Below the pieces are notes generated by a model, which had not been told where the DNA came from, did not search any database, and saw nothing but the letters and a program-made list of their open reading frames with translations. Positions 55,783 through 64,000 of a stretch of DNA of 64,000 nucleotides are shown piece after piece. A program made the position numbers and the translations under genes. Source of the stretch: an uncultured Aquimarina sp. (GTDB lineage: Bacteria; Bacteroidota; Bacteroidia; Flavobacteriales; Flavobacteriaceae); NCBI RefSeq assembly GCF_947500065.1, contig NZ_CANMQT010000002.1, positions 682,001 to 746,000 of the forward strand. The letters are read 5' to 3'. Within the stretch, counting starts at the first letter, position 1; every line of letters begins with the position of its first letter.

Positions 55783-55855
55783 GTCCCATAGCTCAGCTGG
55801 TTAGAGCACCTGACTCATAATCAGGGGGTCCTTGGTTCGAGCCCAAGTGGGACCA
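55782..55855 (+). tRNA. tRNA with CAT anticodon (elongator Met or Ile2)
   Basis: All arms pair: acceptor GGTCCCA/TGGGACC, D stem GCTC/GAGC, anticodon stem CCTGA/TCAGG with loop CTCATAA (anticodon CAT at 55816-55818), T stem CTTGG/CCAAG with TTCGAGC. Discriminator A; the 3' CCA is not fully encoded. The two CAT types (Met, lysidine-Ile) cannot be separated by eye; it is not the initiator, which has unpaired position 1 and GGG/CCC in the anticodon stem. Its first base is the last base of the GIY-YIG stop. Confidence 0.93.
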
Positions 55856-55858
55856 CCG

Positions 55859-55890
55859 AAAAGCCTTAGTGAAAACTAGGGCTTTTTTTG
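55859..55890 (+). terminator. Terminator after tRNA(CAT)
   Basis: AAAAGCCTTAGT (55859-55870) pairs with ACTAGGGCTTTT (55875-55886) except one G/T position, loop GAAA, then a T-run. Confidence 0.85.
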
Positions 55891-55915
55891 TTTAATACAA
55901 CGAAACAAATCAAGT

Positions 55916-56659
55916 CTATTTTAAAAACTTGGTTAAATTTTGTTTATAAACACTCCCTACTGGAATATAGATATCATTAATTTTTATACGATTACCCTCG
56001 ATAAAATCAATTTTTCTTGTAGCAATTATATAAGAACGATGAATTCTTATAAAAAGATTTTCAGGAAGTCTATTTTCAAAATTCGTCAACCTATCTAAGG
56101 AAACAATAGTTTTATCCTTTACATAAATTTTCACATAACTACCAATACTCTCCAAGTATAAAATAGCGTCTAATTTTACTTGATGTGTCTTCTTATCTCC
56201 TTTGATAAAAATACTTTCTTGATGATCACTAATAGACGAAGAGGTTTGGCTGGACGAAGATTTGGTTGCACTCTCCAGTTCTCTTCTATTTTTAGAAGCC
56301 TCCAGTAATTTTTTTTGTTGAACAGCTTTATTAACAGCTTTTAAAAACCGTTCAAAACTAAAAGGCTTAAGTAAATAATCCTGAATAGCTAGTTCATACC
56401 CTTCCATGGCATATTCTTGATATGCAGAAGTAATAATAATCAAAGGAGGATTATTTAAGGTTCTTAAAAATTCCAACCCTTTTAATTTTGGCATATTTAT
56501 ATCCAAAAATATTAAATCAACTTGATTTTCATTTAAATAATCAATGGCTTCAAAAGCCGAATAACATTCTTTTGCAATGTCTAAAAATGAAAGATTATCG
56601 CAGTAATTATTAATTACTCTATGAGCTAATGGTTCATCATCTACTATTAAACATTTCAT
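55916..56659 (-). CDS. LytTR-type response regulator
   Basis: 247 residues. Receiver about 1-120: acidic pair LIVDDEPL, phospho-Asp in LIFLDINMPKLKGLEF (about 55), Lys in DYLLKPFSFERF. LytTR DNA-binding domain about 148-245: IFIKGDKKTHQVKL, ILYLESIGSYVKIYVKD, FIRIHRSYII. A Ser-rich linker joins them. Its start overlaps the kinase stop (TAATG), so the pair is co-translated. It is divergent from an ABC-transporter operon 208 bases beyond the kinase start, a possible target. Confidence 0.95.
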   Translation of the reverse strand: MKCLIVDDEPLAHRVINNYCDNLSFLDIAKECYSAFEAIDYLNENQVDLIFLDINMPKLKGLEFLRTLNNPPLIIITSAYQEYAMEGYELAIQDYLLKPFSFERFLKAVNKAVQQKKLLEASKNRRELESATKSSSSQTSSSISDHQESIFIKGDKKTHQVKLDAILYLESIGSYVKIYVKDKTIVSLDRLTNFENRLPENLFIRIHRSYIIATRKIDFIEGNRIKINDIYIPVGSVYKQNLTKFLK

Positions 56660-57684
56660 TATAAATATAGTTTTAGGTCTACACTAAATAGTTTTTCGTT
56701 TTTAACAATTTTAAGCTCGTGAGTATTGGGATAGATTAATGCAAGCCTTCTCTTTACATTTTCAAGACCTATCCCCTTTTTTTGTTCTTCAATAGAATTA
56801 TTAAAATTATTTTCGATGTAAAAATGAAGCGTATCATCATCATTTTTTAAGCTTACATTAATAAATGCTTTTTTATCCAATAAATCAAAACCGTGCTTAA
56901 AGGCATTTTCAACGAACACAATTAAGATCATGGGAGCAATCTTAATATTCGCATTACTAATTTGATTTTTTAAAGTAATTACTCCTCTTTTATGATGCCT
57001 CACTTTTTGTAAAGCAATAAAGTTTTCAATATAAGTTAGTTCTCCTCCTATAGAGACTTCTTGTTCTTTGCAATCATAAATTGTATAACGCATCATTTCT
57101 GACAACTTCAAAATAACAGAAGGTGTTTGATCTGATTTTTCTAAAGACAACGCATATAAATTATTCAGTGTATTAAAAAAGAAATGTGGATTAATTTGAT
57201 TTTTTAAAGACGATAATTCTAAATGCAATTGATCATTCTCTATTTGTTTTATTGTAGACAATTGTATAAACCAGCGATAAGCGATATGTAATAATGTCGT
57301 AATGATTAACAATAAGACAGTACCTATAACACCTACTCCATAATTAGGTTTTTCATCAGCTTTATTAAACCAATTTCTATCTATCCAAGGCTCTCCAAAA
57401 CCTAAAACATATCCCCAAACGACAACCAAAACGATAACTATAACTCCATAAACAAGGTATTTTTTCTTAACAAGAAAGTTAGGTATCAACCAATAAATAT
57501 TGAAATAAATAGGAGGTGCTATCAAAAGAAAAATACTTGAAGAAGTTTGTAGAAAAAATTCTGGCAAAGAATCAAGTGAAAGATTTTCTTTCGAAAAGAA
57601 AACCATAATTATGGATAACACTATTGCAATACTCAATAATATAATGAGATGTATCACAAAACGCTTCTTATTTATCGTAATCAT
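56659..57684 (-). CDS. LytS-type sensor histidine kinase
   Basis: 341 residues. Four membrane helices (about 12-30, 42-60, 74-94, 118-140) without an obvious extracellular sensor, then the His_kinase domain: LKNQINPHFFFNTLNNLYAL (phospho-His about 167), Asn box LIVFVENAFKHGF (about 252), and a GIGLENVKRRLALIYP G box (about 302). The usual Bacteroidota kinase of LytTR regulators. Signal unknown. It is the first gene of the minus-strand pair. Confidence 0.95.
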   Translation of the reverse strand: MITINKKRFVIHLIILLSIAIVLSIIMVFFSKENLSLDSLPEFFLQTSSSIFLLIAPPIYFNIYWLIPNFLVKKKYLVYGVIVIVLVVVWGYVLGFGEPWIDRNWFNKADEKPNYGVGVIGTVLLLIITTLLHIAYRWFIQLSTIKQIENDQLHLELSSLKNQINPHFFFNTLNNLYALSLEKSDQTPSVILKLSEMMRYTIYDCKEQEVSIGGELTYIENFIALQKVRHHKRGVITLKNQISNANIKIAPMILIVFVENAFKHGFDLLDKKAFINVSLKNDDDTLHFYIENNFNNSIEEQKKGIGLENVKRRLALIYPNTHELKIVKNEKLFSVDLKLYL

Positions 57685-57892
57685 ATAGCAAAAATAGAAT
57701 TCATCAGATGAAGAACCTATTCAAATCAATGAAAAGCCAAAAACCATCAATGAATTTATAGCTTTCGTTAATGAACTCAGTTTATTGATGATTTATCGTC
57801 TTCTACCTACTTAAAAAGGTGAGTTCGATAAATTAAATAGTAAGACGTTAACAATTAGAATTTATTTGTTCCATAATTAAAATAGAACAAAA

Positions 57893-58768
57893 ATGAATCT
57901 AATACTCAATGATTTAAATAAAACATATGCTAATGGAGTCAAAGCTTTAGATAATCTTTCACTGGAGATATCTACAGGTATGTTTGGTCTATTAGGCCCC
58001 AATGGAGCAGGAAAATCTTCACTAATGAGAACCCTATCTACATTACAAGAAGTTGATAGTGGTTCAGCTTTTTTAGGAGAAGTAGATATTATAAAAAACC
58101 CAATAGCACTAAGAAAAGTTTTAGGGTATTTGCCGCAAGAGTTTGGTGTTTATCCAAAAATTACAGCAAAACAGTTGTTGGATCATATGGCAATATTAAA
58201 AGGTATATCTATAAAAAAAGAACGAAAGGAACTAGTAAACTATTTATTACAAAAAGTAAATCTATATGATAAGCGTAATAAAGAAGTGAAAGGTTTTTCT
58301 GGAGGAATGAAGCAAAGAATAGGTATCGCTCAGGCATTAATTGGCACTCCAAAATTAATTATTGTTGATGAACCAACTGCTGGTTTGGATCCAGGAGAAA
58401 GAAATAGATTTCATAATCTTTTAGCAGATGTTGCCAATGATGTAATTGTTATACTATCCACTCATATTGTAGAAGACGTTAGAGAGTTATGCCAGAATAT
58501 GGCAATAATGAATTATGGTAAAATAATTTGTAAAGGCAAACCTCAGCACGTTATAGACGAACTAAATAATAAGGTTTGGCAAAAGCTCATTAATCGCAAT
58601 GAACTAGAAAGCTACAATAATACGCATACAGTGATTTCAAATAAAATGGTTGGAGGTAATCCCTTAATCCATGTATTGAGTGATGAAAAACCTTCTGAAG
58701 GTTTTCAGCAAGTAAACCCAACATTAGAGGATGTGTTTTTTGCAAAGATCAATTCCACCATTAACTAA
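57893..58768 (+). CDS. ABC transporter ATP-binding protein
   Basis: 291 residues. Walker A GLLGPNGAGKSSLMRT (about 38), signature GFSGGMKQRIGIAQA (about 138), Walker B LIIVDEPTAGLDPG (about 160), H-loop STHIVEDV (about 192). The C-terminal about 70 residues are a DUF4162-like tail. It should drive the permease part of the next gene, which starts 14 bases after its stop, and both are divergent from a LytTR two-component pair. Confidence 0.96.
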   Translation: MNLILNDLNKTYANGVKALDNLSLEISTGMFGLLGPNGAGKSSLMRTLSTLQEVDSGSAFLGEVDIIKNPIALRKVLGYLPQEFGVYPKITAKQLLDHMAILKGISIKKERKELVNYLLQKVNLYDKRNKEVKGFSGGMKQRIGIAQALIGTPKLIIVDEPTAGLDPGERNRFHNLLADVANDVIVILSTHIVEDVRELCQNMAIMNYGKIICKGKPQHVIDELNNKVWQKLINRNELESYNNTHTVISNKMVGGNPLIHVLSDEKPSEGFQQVNPTLEDVFFAKINSTIN

Positions 58769-58781
58769 AAATTCTACAATT

Positions 58782-61700
58782 ATGTTTAGAACATTCTTTT
58801 TAAAGGAAATCGTAACAGGTCTTAAAAGACCTATGATTTATATATTTTTAGCAATTTTTACTATTATATCGGCTGCTGGTACAGTTAATTTAGATATTAC
58901 TTTTGGCGGTGCTACGGGGAACGTTTTTAAAAATGCTCCATATGTCGTTAGTATGTATACCGCCAACTTATGTATTATAGCCCTACTAATTGCCACGGCA
59001 TATTTTAACAATGCAGCCTTAAAAGATTATCAAAACAATTTCTCCGGGATCTTATTCAGCACATCCATAAATAAAGCAAGTTATTATTTTGGTAGATTTT
59101 TTGGCAGTTTGTTTTTAGCAACTACACCTTTATTAGGCGTGTTTTTAGGATTCTCTATAGGTACCGAAATAAGCCTGGAAGCAGGAATTGAAAACGCTAA
59201 AACAATTAGCGTCTTACAACCCAAAATATTTATCAATAACTTCTTGTTGTTTGTTTTACCTAATATGTTTGTTTCTGGTGCAATAATTTTTGCTATTGCT
59301 AACAAATGGAAAAGTACCATCATTTCATTTATTGCGACCATTATCATCATAGTTTTCTATTTAATCTCTGGTACATTCATAAATGATATTAGTACAGAAG
59401 GTTTAGCTGCATTAACCGATGTAATTGGATTAAGAGCCTATACGATAGATACCAAATACTTTACTCCAATTGAGAAAAATACTGAAGTGGTGTCTTTTTC
59501 TGGATGGTTACTCATTAATAGATTGCTTTGGGTAAGTATAGGAATAGGAACGCTAATGATTTCTTATTTTTCTTTTTCATTTGTTCAAAAACAACAAAAA
59601 ATCAAAAAATCAAATAAGAGATCTACTAATAATGAATCAACACAAATATTTTACCTTCCTAAAATAAATAGCAGCTTTAATTTTAATACATCCTGGTTAC
59701 AATTTGTTAGTTTTTTTAAGAGTAACCTTTACACCATTTTAAAAAGCAATACCTTCAAAATAGTACTCTTTTTTGGTGTGCTTATATTAATAAATAAACT
59801 AATAAACGGATTTGAATATTATGGATTACAATCCTATCATGTAACCAGCAAAATGTTGGCTTTCAATCGACCTATTAGTACAATAATGGGGATGATAATA
59901 CTGGTCTTTTTTAGTGGTGAACTGGTCTGGAGAGAAAGAAAAAACAGTATTAATGAAGTAATTGATAGCACACCTCACATCTCATTAACCATTCTTTTAG
60001 CTAAAATTAGTTCACTAATTACGATTTGTCTTCTGTTCGATATCTTCCTAATTATAACCTCTATTGTATATCAACTATTCAATGGATACACAAATCCAGA
60101 AATAGGTATTTATCTACAAGATTTTTTATATGCCGGGTTACCAACATACGTTATTTGGTCATGCATACTAATAAGTCTTCAAATCTTTATAAACAGCAAG
60201 TATCTGGCGTATTTTGTATCCATATTACTCATTTTTTTAATTGAATTTTTAGTTATTGATATTCTCGGTATTAAATCCTACATGGTAAATCTTGGGTTTT
60301 CGCCAAGCTATACATATTCTGACATGAATGGATTTAGTAGGGTCTTAACCGCCACAAACTGGTTTAATATATATTGGATTCTGTTTGGACTCCTATTAGT
60401 TACCATTGCAAGCTTATTTTGGATCAGAGGCTCTATAAAAGGAATCAAAAACAGATTTACATCTGCTAAAAAACACATTACTAAAAAATACGCTCTTACA
60501 TTCTTTATTTGCGCATTCTTATTTGGGCTAACAGCCAGTTTTACATATTACAACACCCAAGTTCTTAATACGTATCACACTTCTATTGAGATTAAAAAAA
60601 TGCAAGAATCTTACGAAAAAAAATATAAAAAGTATGAACACGTCATGCAGCCAAAAACAGTGGCGATACAGTATAATGTTGATATTTATCCAAATGAAAG
60701 AAATATAATTTCTAAATCAATTGTAACGATCGAAAACAAAAGTAATTCTCCTATCGATTCTCTTCATTATTCATTGTTTTATTTCCTGAGAGAAGGAAAT
60801 GAAAACGTCGGATTACAGAAGTCAAATTGGATAAAAAAAATTAGCATTCCTAATTCAAAACTAGTACTAAATGACGAAGAATTAGGGTATCAAATTTTTA
60901 AACTAGAGACTCCTCTAGCTCCAAATTCAACAATGGATATTATTGTGGATACAGAATATATAAGTCAAGGATTTGAGAATGAAATCTCTAATATCAGAGT
61001 TGTAGAAAACGGTACTTTCTTTGATTCTACGCATATATTACCATCCACAGGATACGAACCTTATAATGAGTTAATGAATGAAATAGATCGTAAAAAAGCT
61101 GGATTAAAACCACGAAAGCCAACAACTACATTAGAAGAAAAAGACGCTGAAAACCTAAAAGAAAACTATATCACCAGAAAAGCATCTGATTGGGTCGATA
61201 TAGAAACCATTATTTCGACTGCGGATAATCAAATAGCTATTTCACCGGGTTCTTTACTTAAAAAATGGGCTACCGACAGAAGAGTATATTTTAAATATAA
61301 AAATGATCATCAATCCATAAATTTTACCAATTTTATGTCAGCAAGATATGAGGTTGCTAAGAAAAAATGGAATGATATTGATATAGAAGTATACTATCAC
61401 AAAGCGCATCACTATAATGTTAGTATGATGCAAGATGCGGTAGAAAAATCATTGAATTATTACATCGAGAACTTCGGACCTTATTTTCATAAACAAGCAA
61501 GGATTGTTGAAATACCGAAATACTACAATTTTGCTCAAGCGTTTCCGGGAACAATGCCTTATACAGAAGGAGGAGGCTTTATTACTAATCTCACCAACAA
61601 AAACGACAATAATGTTATTTATTCAATTATTGCACATGAAATGGCACATCAGTATTGGGCACACCAAGTGATTGGCGCTAATGTAGAGGGAGCTACTATG

Positions 61701-62411
61701 TTATCCGAAAGTTTTTCGGAATATGCAGCGCTAATGGTGATGAAAAATGAGCTAAAAGATGATTTGAAAATGAAAAAACTTTTAGCGTACGATTTCGAAA
61801 GATATTTAACCGGCAGAAGTAATGAAACACAAAAAGAAGTACCACTGATAAAAGTTAAAGATCAAGGATATATTCATTACGGTAAAGGAAGTTTAGTTTT
61901 GTATGCATTGCAAGATTATATAGGCGAAGAAAAGGTAAATGAAGCTTTAAAGGAATTTTTAAATGCTTATAAATATAAAGAAGCACCTTATCCAACTACC
62001 TTAGATTTCATCACATATTTAAAACCAAAAATCCCAAATCATTTACAATTTCTTCTAACAGATTGGTTTAAAGAAATTACCTTATATGAGTATCGCATAA
62101 AAAAGGCTACTTATACAACCTTAGATACAGGGAACTATGAAGTAAACATATCCATCAATGCCTCAAAAATAAAAATTGATAGTCTGGGTAAAGAACATAA
62201 AGTCAATCCATATAACTGGGTAGATATAGGTTTGTTTTCTGAAGATAATAACAAGCTTTTAATTTCTAAACGCGTTTTGATTGATCAAGAAGAAATGAAC
62301 TTTACTTTTGAAGTAGATCAGCTTCCTGTTGAAGCAGTAATAGACCCTAAGAGGTTATTAATTGAGCTAAATATTGATGATAATACATATCAGATAGAAG
62401 AAAGCAACTAA
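58782..62411 (+). CDS. ABC transporter permease fused to M1-family metallopeptidase
   Basis: 1209 residues from ATG 58782; an ATG at 58731 overlaps the ATPase gene and adds 17 residues before the natural start MFRTFFLKEIVTGLKR. Residues 1-580 hold about twelve membrane helices in two six-helix ABC-2-like sets, the second starting near WRERKNSINEVIDSTP. Residues about 590-1209 are periplasmic and contain an M1 aminopeptidase-like domain: PYTEGGGFITN (GxMEN counterpart), zinc motif HEMAHQYWAHQV at 952-963, and third ligand Glu in LSESFSEYAALMV 20 residues on. Substrate unknown; the peptidase may process what the transporter releases or senses. Similar fusions occur across Bacteroidota. Confidence 0.93.
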   Translation: MFRTFFLKEIVTGLKRPMIYIFLAIFTIISAAGTVNLDITFGGATGNVFKNAPYVVSMYTANLCIIALLIATAYFNNAALKDYQNNFSGILFSTSINKASYYFGRFFGSLFLATTPLLGVFLGFSIGTEISLEAGIENAKTISVLQPKIFINNFLLFVLPNMFVSGAIIFAIANKWKSTIISFIATIIIIVFYLISGTFINDISTEGLAALTDVIGLRAYTIDTKYFTPIEKNTEVVSFSGWLLINRLLWVSIGIGTLMISYFSFSFVQKQQKIKKSNKRSTNNESTQIFYLPKINSSFNFNTSWLQFVSFFKSNLYTILKSNTFKIVLFFGVLILINKLINGFEYYGLQSYHVTSKMLAFNRPISTIMGMIILVFFSGELVWRERKNSINEVIDSTPHISLTILLAKISSLITICLLFDIFLIITSIVYQLFNGYTNPEIGIYLQDFLYAGLPTYVIWSCILISLQIFINSKYLAYFVSILLIFLIEFLVIDILGIKSYMVNLGFSPSYTYSDMNGFSRVLTATNWFNIYWILFGLLLVTIASLFWIRGSIKGIKNRFTSAKKHITKKYALTFFICAFLFGLTASFTYYNTQVLNTYHTSIEIKKMQESYEKKYKKYEHVMQPKTVAIQYNVDIYPNERNIISKSIVTIENKSNSPIDSLHYSLFYFLREGNENVGLQKSNWIKKISIPNSKLVLNDEELGYQIFKLETPLAPNSTMDIIVDTEYISQGFENEISNIRVVENGTFFDSTHILPSTGYEPYNELMNEIDRKKAGLKPRKPTTTLEEKDAENLKENYITRKASDWVDIETIISTADNQIAISPGSLLKKWATDRRVYFKYKNDHQSINFTNFMSARYEVAKKKWNDIDIEVYYHKAHHYNVSMMQDAVEKSLNYYIENFGPYFHKQARIVEIPKYYNFAQAFPGTMPYTEGGGFITNLTNKNDNNVIYSIIAHEMAHQYWAHQVIGANVEGATMLSESFSEYAALMVMKNELKDDLKMKKLLAYDFERYLTGRSNETQKEVPLIKVKDQGYIHYGKGSLVLYALQDYIGEEKVNEALKEFLNAYKYKEAPYPTTLDFITYLKPKIPNHLQFLLTDWFKEITLYEYRIKKATYTTLDTGNYEVNISINASKIKIDSLGKEHKVNPYNWVDIGLFSEDNNKLLISKRVLIDQEEMNFTFEVDQLPVEAVIDPKRLLIELNIDDNTYQIEESN

Positions 62412-62478
62412 ATTTCTCCATAAGGTATACCCTAATTTAAAAGTAATATACGATGTTCCCGCTCATATAAAAAACCAG

Positions 62479-62521
62479 AAAACCATATGATTGCACTGCT
62501 TAGTGCAATCATGTGGTTTTT
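62479..62521 (+). terminator. Long hairpin terminator after the permease-peptidase gene
   Basis: About 19 base pairs (62479-62497 with 62502-62520), core ATGATTGCACT/AGTGCAATCAT fully paired, loop GCTT, followed by T residues. It may serve both strands, since the prolyl oligopeptidase gene ends some 115 bases beyond on the minus strand. Confidence 0.8.
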
Positions 62522-62634
62522 AAGAGAAGATTCTATACATAATGATTTAAATACCATCAAAGCTTAATTTTTTTTTAAAATAAGCCTTATTGGTATGTAT
62601 AAAATAATTAATCAGGTATTAAACCCGTTTTATA

Positions 62635-64000
62635 CTATTCAGGCTGATAATCCGGATGTCCGGTCTGCCATAATAAAAAGGTCATCACTTTTGCGAGTTC
62701 TTTTTCTCTTTTATCTGGTGCAGTTTCAAAACCATGTCCGCCTTCAAAATCTGTATCAAATAAAATCAGGTTATCAGCATGACCTTCATTTACAATTTTT
62801 GCAGCAAATTTAGCGGGTTGAGACGGAGATACTCGAGAGTCCTTCATCCCCGCTGTAAGATACAATGATGGATATTGAACCTCATTTTTAATATGATGGT
62901 AGGCATCCATTGCTAATAAGCCCATGAATTCAATAGAATCTTTTACGGTTCCATATTCTTTTGTATTGCTCTTCCCATTAGGACCAAATTCACGACGCAA
63001 AGTGTTTAATATACCTGCTCTGATAAATGCAGTTTTAAAAAGATCCGGTCTTTCTGTAATGGCACGGCCAATAGTAACTCCTCCAGCGCTGGCTCCCCAT
63101 AATGCTGTTTTATTGTTAGTCGTATATTTTTTATCGATTAAGAATTCAGTACACGCGATTAAGTCTTTCCAGGAATTAGGTTTGGTTGTTTTATATCCTC
63201 CTAAATGCCAATCGTTTCCTTTTTCTCCACCTCCACGCACATGTGCCGTGACATAGATCCCACCTTCTTGGAGCCAGTATAATAAATAATCATATAGATA
63301 AGGAGAGTTAGACCATTTATAAGCCCCATAGGCATTGATTAGCATTCGATTTTGCCCGTTCAATTGGGTTCTTTTTTTATAGATAATTGATAGAGGGACC
63401 ATCACTCCATCGTGAGAAGGCACTTCTATTTCTTCGACAATGACATCATCTAAGAAATCATACTTGGTTATCGGTGCCAGGTTTCTGGAAGTAAATTCGT
63501 TCTTATTTAGATCAAACAAATAGGTTTCTTTATAATTAGTCCATCCTTCGATAGTCATCCATATAGCAGCGTATTCTTTTCCTTTAGAAGATATGTTGAT
63601 ATGTCCAGAGGCTCTAGGAAGCACTATTTCTCTATTTTCTTTATCGGTATGGCCTTGAAAATACAATTTGGCTTCAACCCCATTTTTAGTTTTAACAACA
63701 TAAATACCATCACTTGTTACTGCAAAATCTGAGATGACCATGTCCTTGGTTTCATCCACCAATACTTCAGGATTATTAAAATCCGGGCTACTTAGATCCG
63801 TTTTACAGATTTTAAAATTAGAAGCGTCTTTTGAGGTACGATAATAAAAATCATTGCCAAACAGGAAAAATTGACGAATCTTATCTTCCTTCCCATAAAG
63901 TTTTTTCCAGCTTAACTTTTCATCAGATAGATTTTCAATTTTTTTATAATAGGTATCTCGATATGAGCTTACATTAGCAATAGCTAAAAGAACAAAAGGG
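62635..64000 (-). CDS. Prolyl oligopeptidase family serine peptidase (5' end outside window)
   Basis: At least 455 residues; the frame is open to the window edge with no interruption, so the start lies beyond 64000 (the usual length is about 700). The visible N-terminal part is the end of a seven-blade propeller (DKIRQFFLFGNDFYYRTS, NFKICKTDLSSPDF). The S9 catalytic domain begins near VPSHDGVMVPLSIIYKK. Ser is in ALWGASAGGVTIGRAI, Asp in TAGMKDSRVSPSQP and His in FEGGHGFETAP. It cuts small proline-containing peptides after Pro. Location (periplasm or cytoplasm) cannot be judged without the N-terminus. Confidence 0.94.
   Translation of the reverse strand, partial: PFVLLAIANVSSYRDTYYKKIENLSDEKLSWKKLYGKEDKIRQFFLFGNDFYYRTSKDASNFKICKTDLSSPDFNNPEVLVDETKDMVISDFAVTSDGIYVVKTKNGVEAKLYFQGHTDKENREIVLPRASGHINISSKGKEYAAIWMTIEGWTNYKETYLFDLNKNEFTSRNLAPITKYDFLDDVIVEEIEVPSHDGVMVPLSIIYKKRTQLNGQNRMLINAYGAYKWSNSPYLYDYLLYWLQEGGIYVTAHVRGGGEKGNDWHLGGYKTTKPNSWKDLIACTEFLIDKKYTTNNKTALWGASAGGVTIGRAITERPDLFKTAFIRAGILNTLRREFGPNGKSNTKEYGTVKDSIEFMGLLAMDAYHHIKNEVQYPSLYLTAGMKDSRVSPSQPAKFAAKIVNEGHADNLILFDTDFEGGHGFETAPDKREKELAKVMTFLLWQTGHPDYQPE

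Noticed and set aside
62595..63256. Plus-strand frames opposite the prolyl oligopeptidase gene
   Set aside because: Antisense to a gene with an intact catalytic triad; no independent features.

Overview
The window comes from a low-GC member of the Bacteroidota, almost certainly a marine Flavobacteriaceae (an Aquimarina-like genus is a guess). The lineage signs are a type IX secretion (T9SS) sorting domain, a SusC-type TonB receptor with a carboxypeptidase-like N-terminus, paired DUF4097 proteins, long (type 2) IleRS, LolC/E-like permease, -7 boxes of the TAnnTTTG type, and almost no Shine-Dalgarno sequences. Most of the window is ordinary chromosome. I see no prophage, insertion sequence or CRISPR array.

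Layout. 1-10 kb: cell-surface genes, namely a cut-off TPR-CHAT protein, a Coa1-like membrane protein, a 1.1-kaa outer-membrane protein, a small lipoprotein and a T9SS-exported CARDB/GEVED protein. The 3' relic of another T9SS substrate follows. 10-18 kb: glycyl-tRNA synthetase, a membrane coiled-coil protein, ComF, an Ig-like lipoprotein, an omega-amidase and two unknowns. 18-26 kb: ileS with a dksA-like gene, then an ECF sigma/anti-sigma pair leading into three DUF4097 proteins, then lspA. 26-30 kb (minus strand): a response regulator and a tight operon of RimB-like protease, RimK-like ligase, AstE-like deacylase and 5-formyl-THF cycloligase. 30-34 kb: uvrC and a patatin/outer-membrane-barrel protein. 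34-41.7 kb: homogentisate dioxygenase and HPPD (tyrosine breakdown), a DUF3108 protein coupled to a tryptophan 2,3-dioxygenase, an M23 lipoprotein and pgi. 41.8-49.8 kb: TonB receptor, a four-helix membrane protein, then on the minus strand a double-glycine-leader peptide gene, a nucleotidyltransferase-domain protein and YjbQ; a HAD phosphatase and a Kelch lipid-free surface protein follow. 49.9-55.4 kb: lepA with a structured upstream element, dusB, an FtsX-type permease, rbfA and methylmalonyl-CoA epimerase. 55.4-55.9 kb: a broken tRNA(CAT) copy, a GIY-YIG nuclease gene and an intact tRNA(CAT). 56-64 kb: a LytS/LytR-type two-component pair divergent from an ABC ATPase and a permease-M1 peptidase fusion, then a cut-off prolyl oligopeptidase.

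The most unusual points are: the GIY-YIG gene sandwiched between a partial and a whole copy of the same tRNA gene, with a palindromic insert in the D-loop of the partial copy; the small Cys-rich double-glycine peptide next to a nucleotidyltransferase with intact catalytic acids; an IleRS whose HIGH signature reads GIHH; the RimB-RimK-AstE operon; and a hairpin-rich element directly upstream of lepA. All function calls are from reading translated sequence by eye; no database search was possible.
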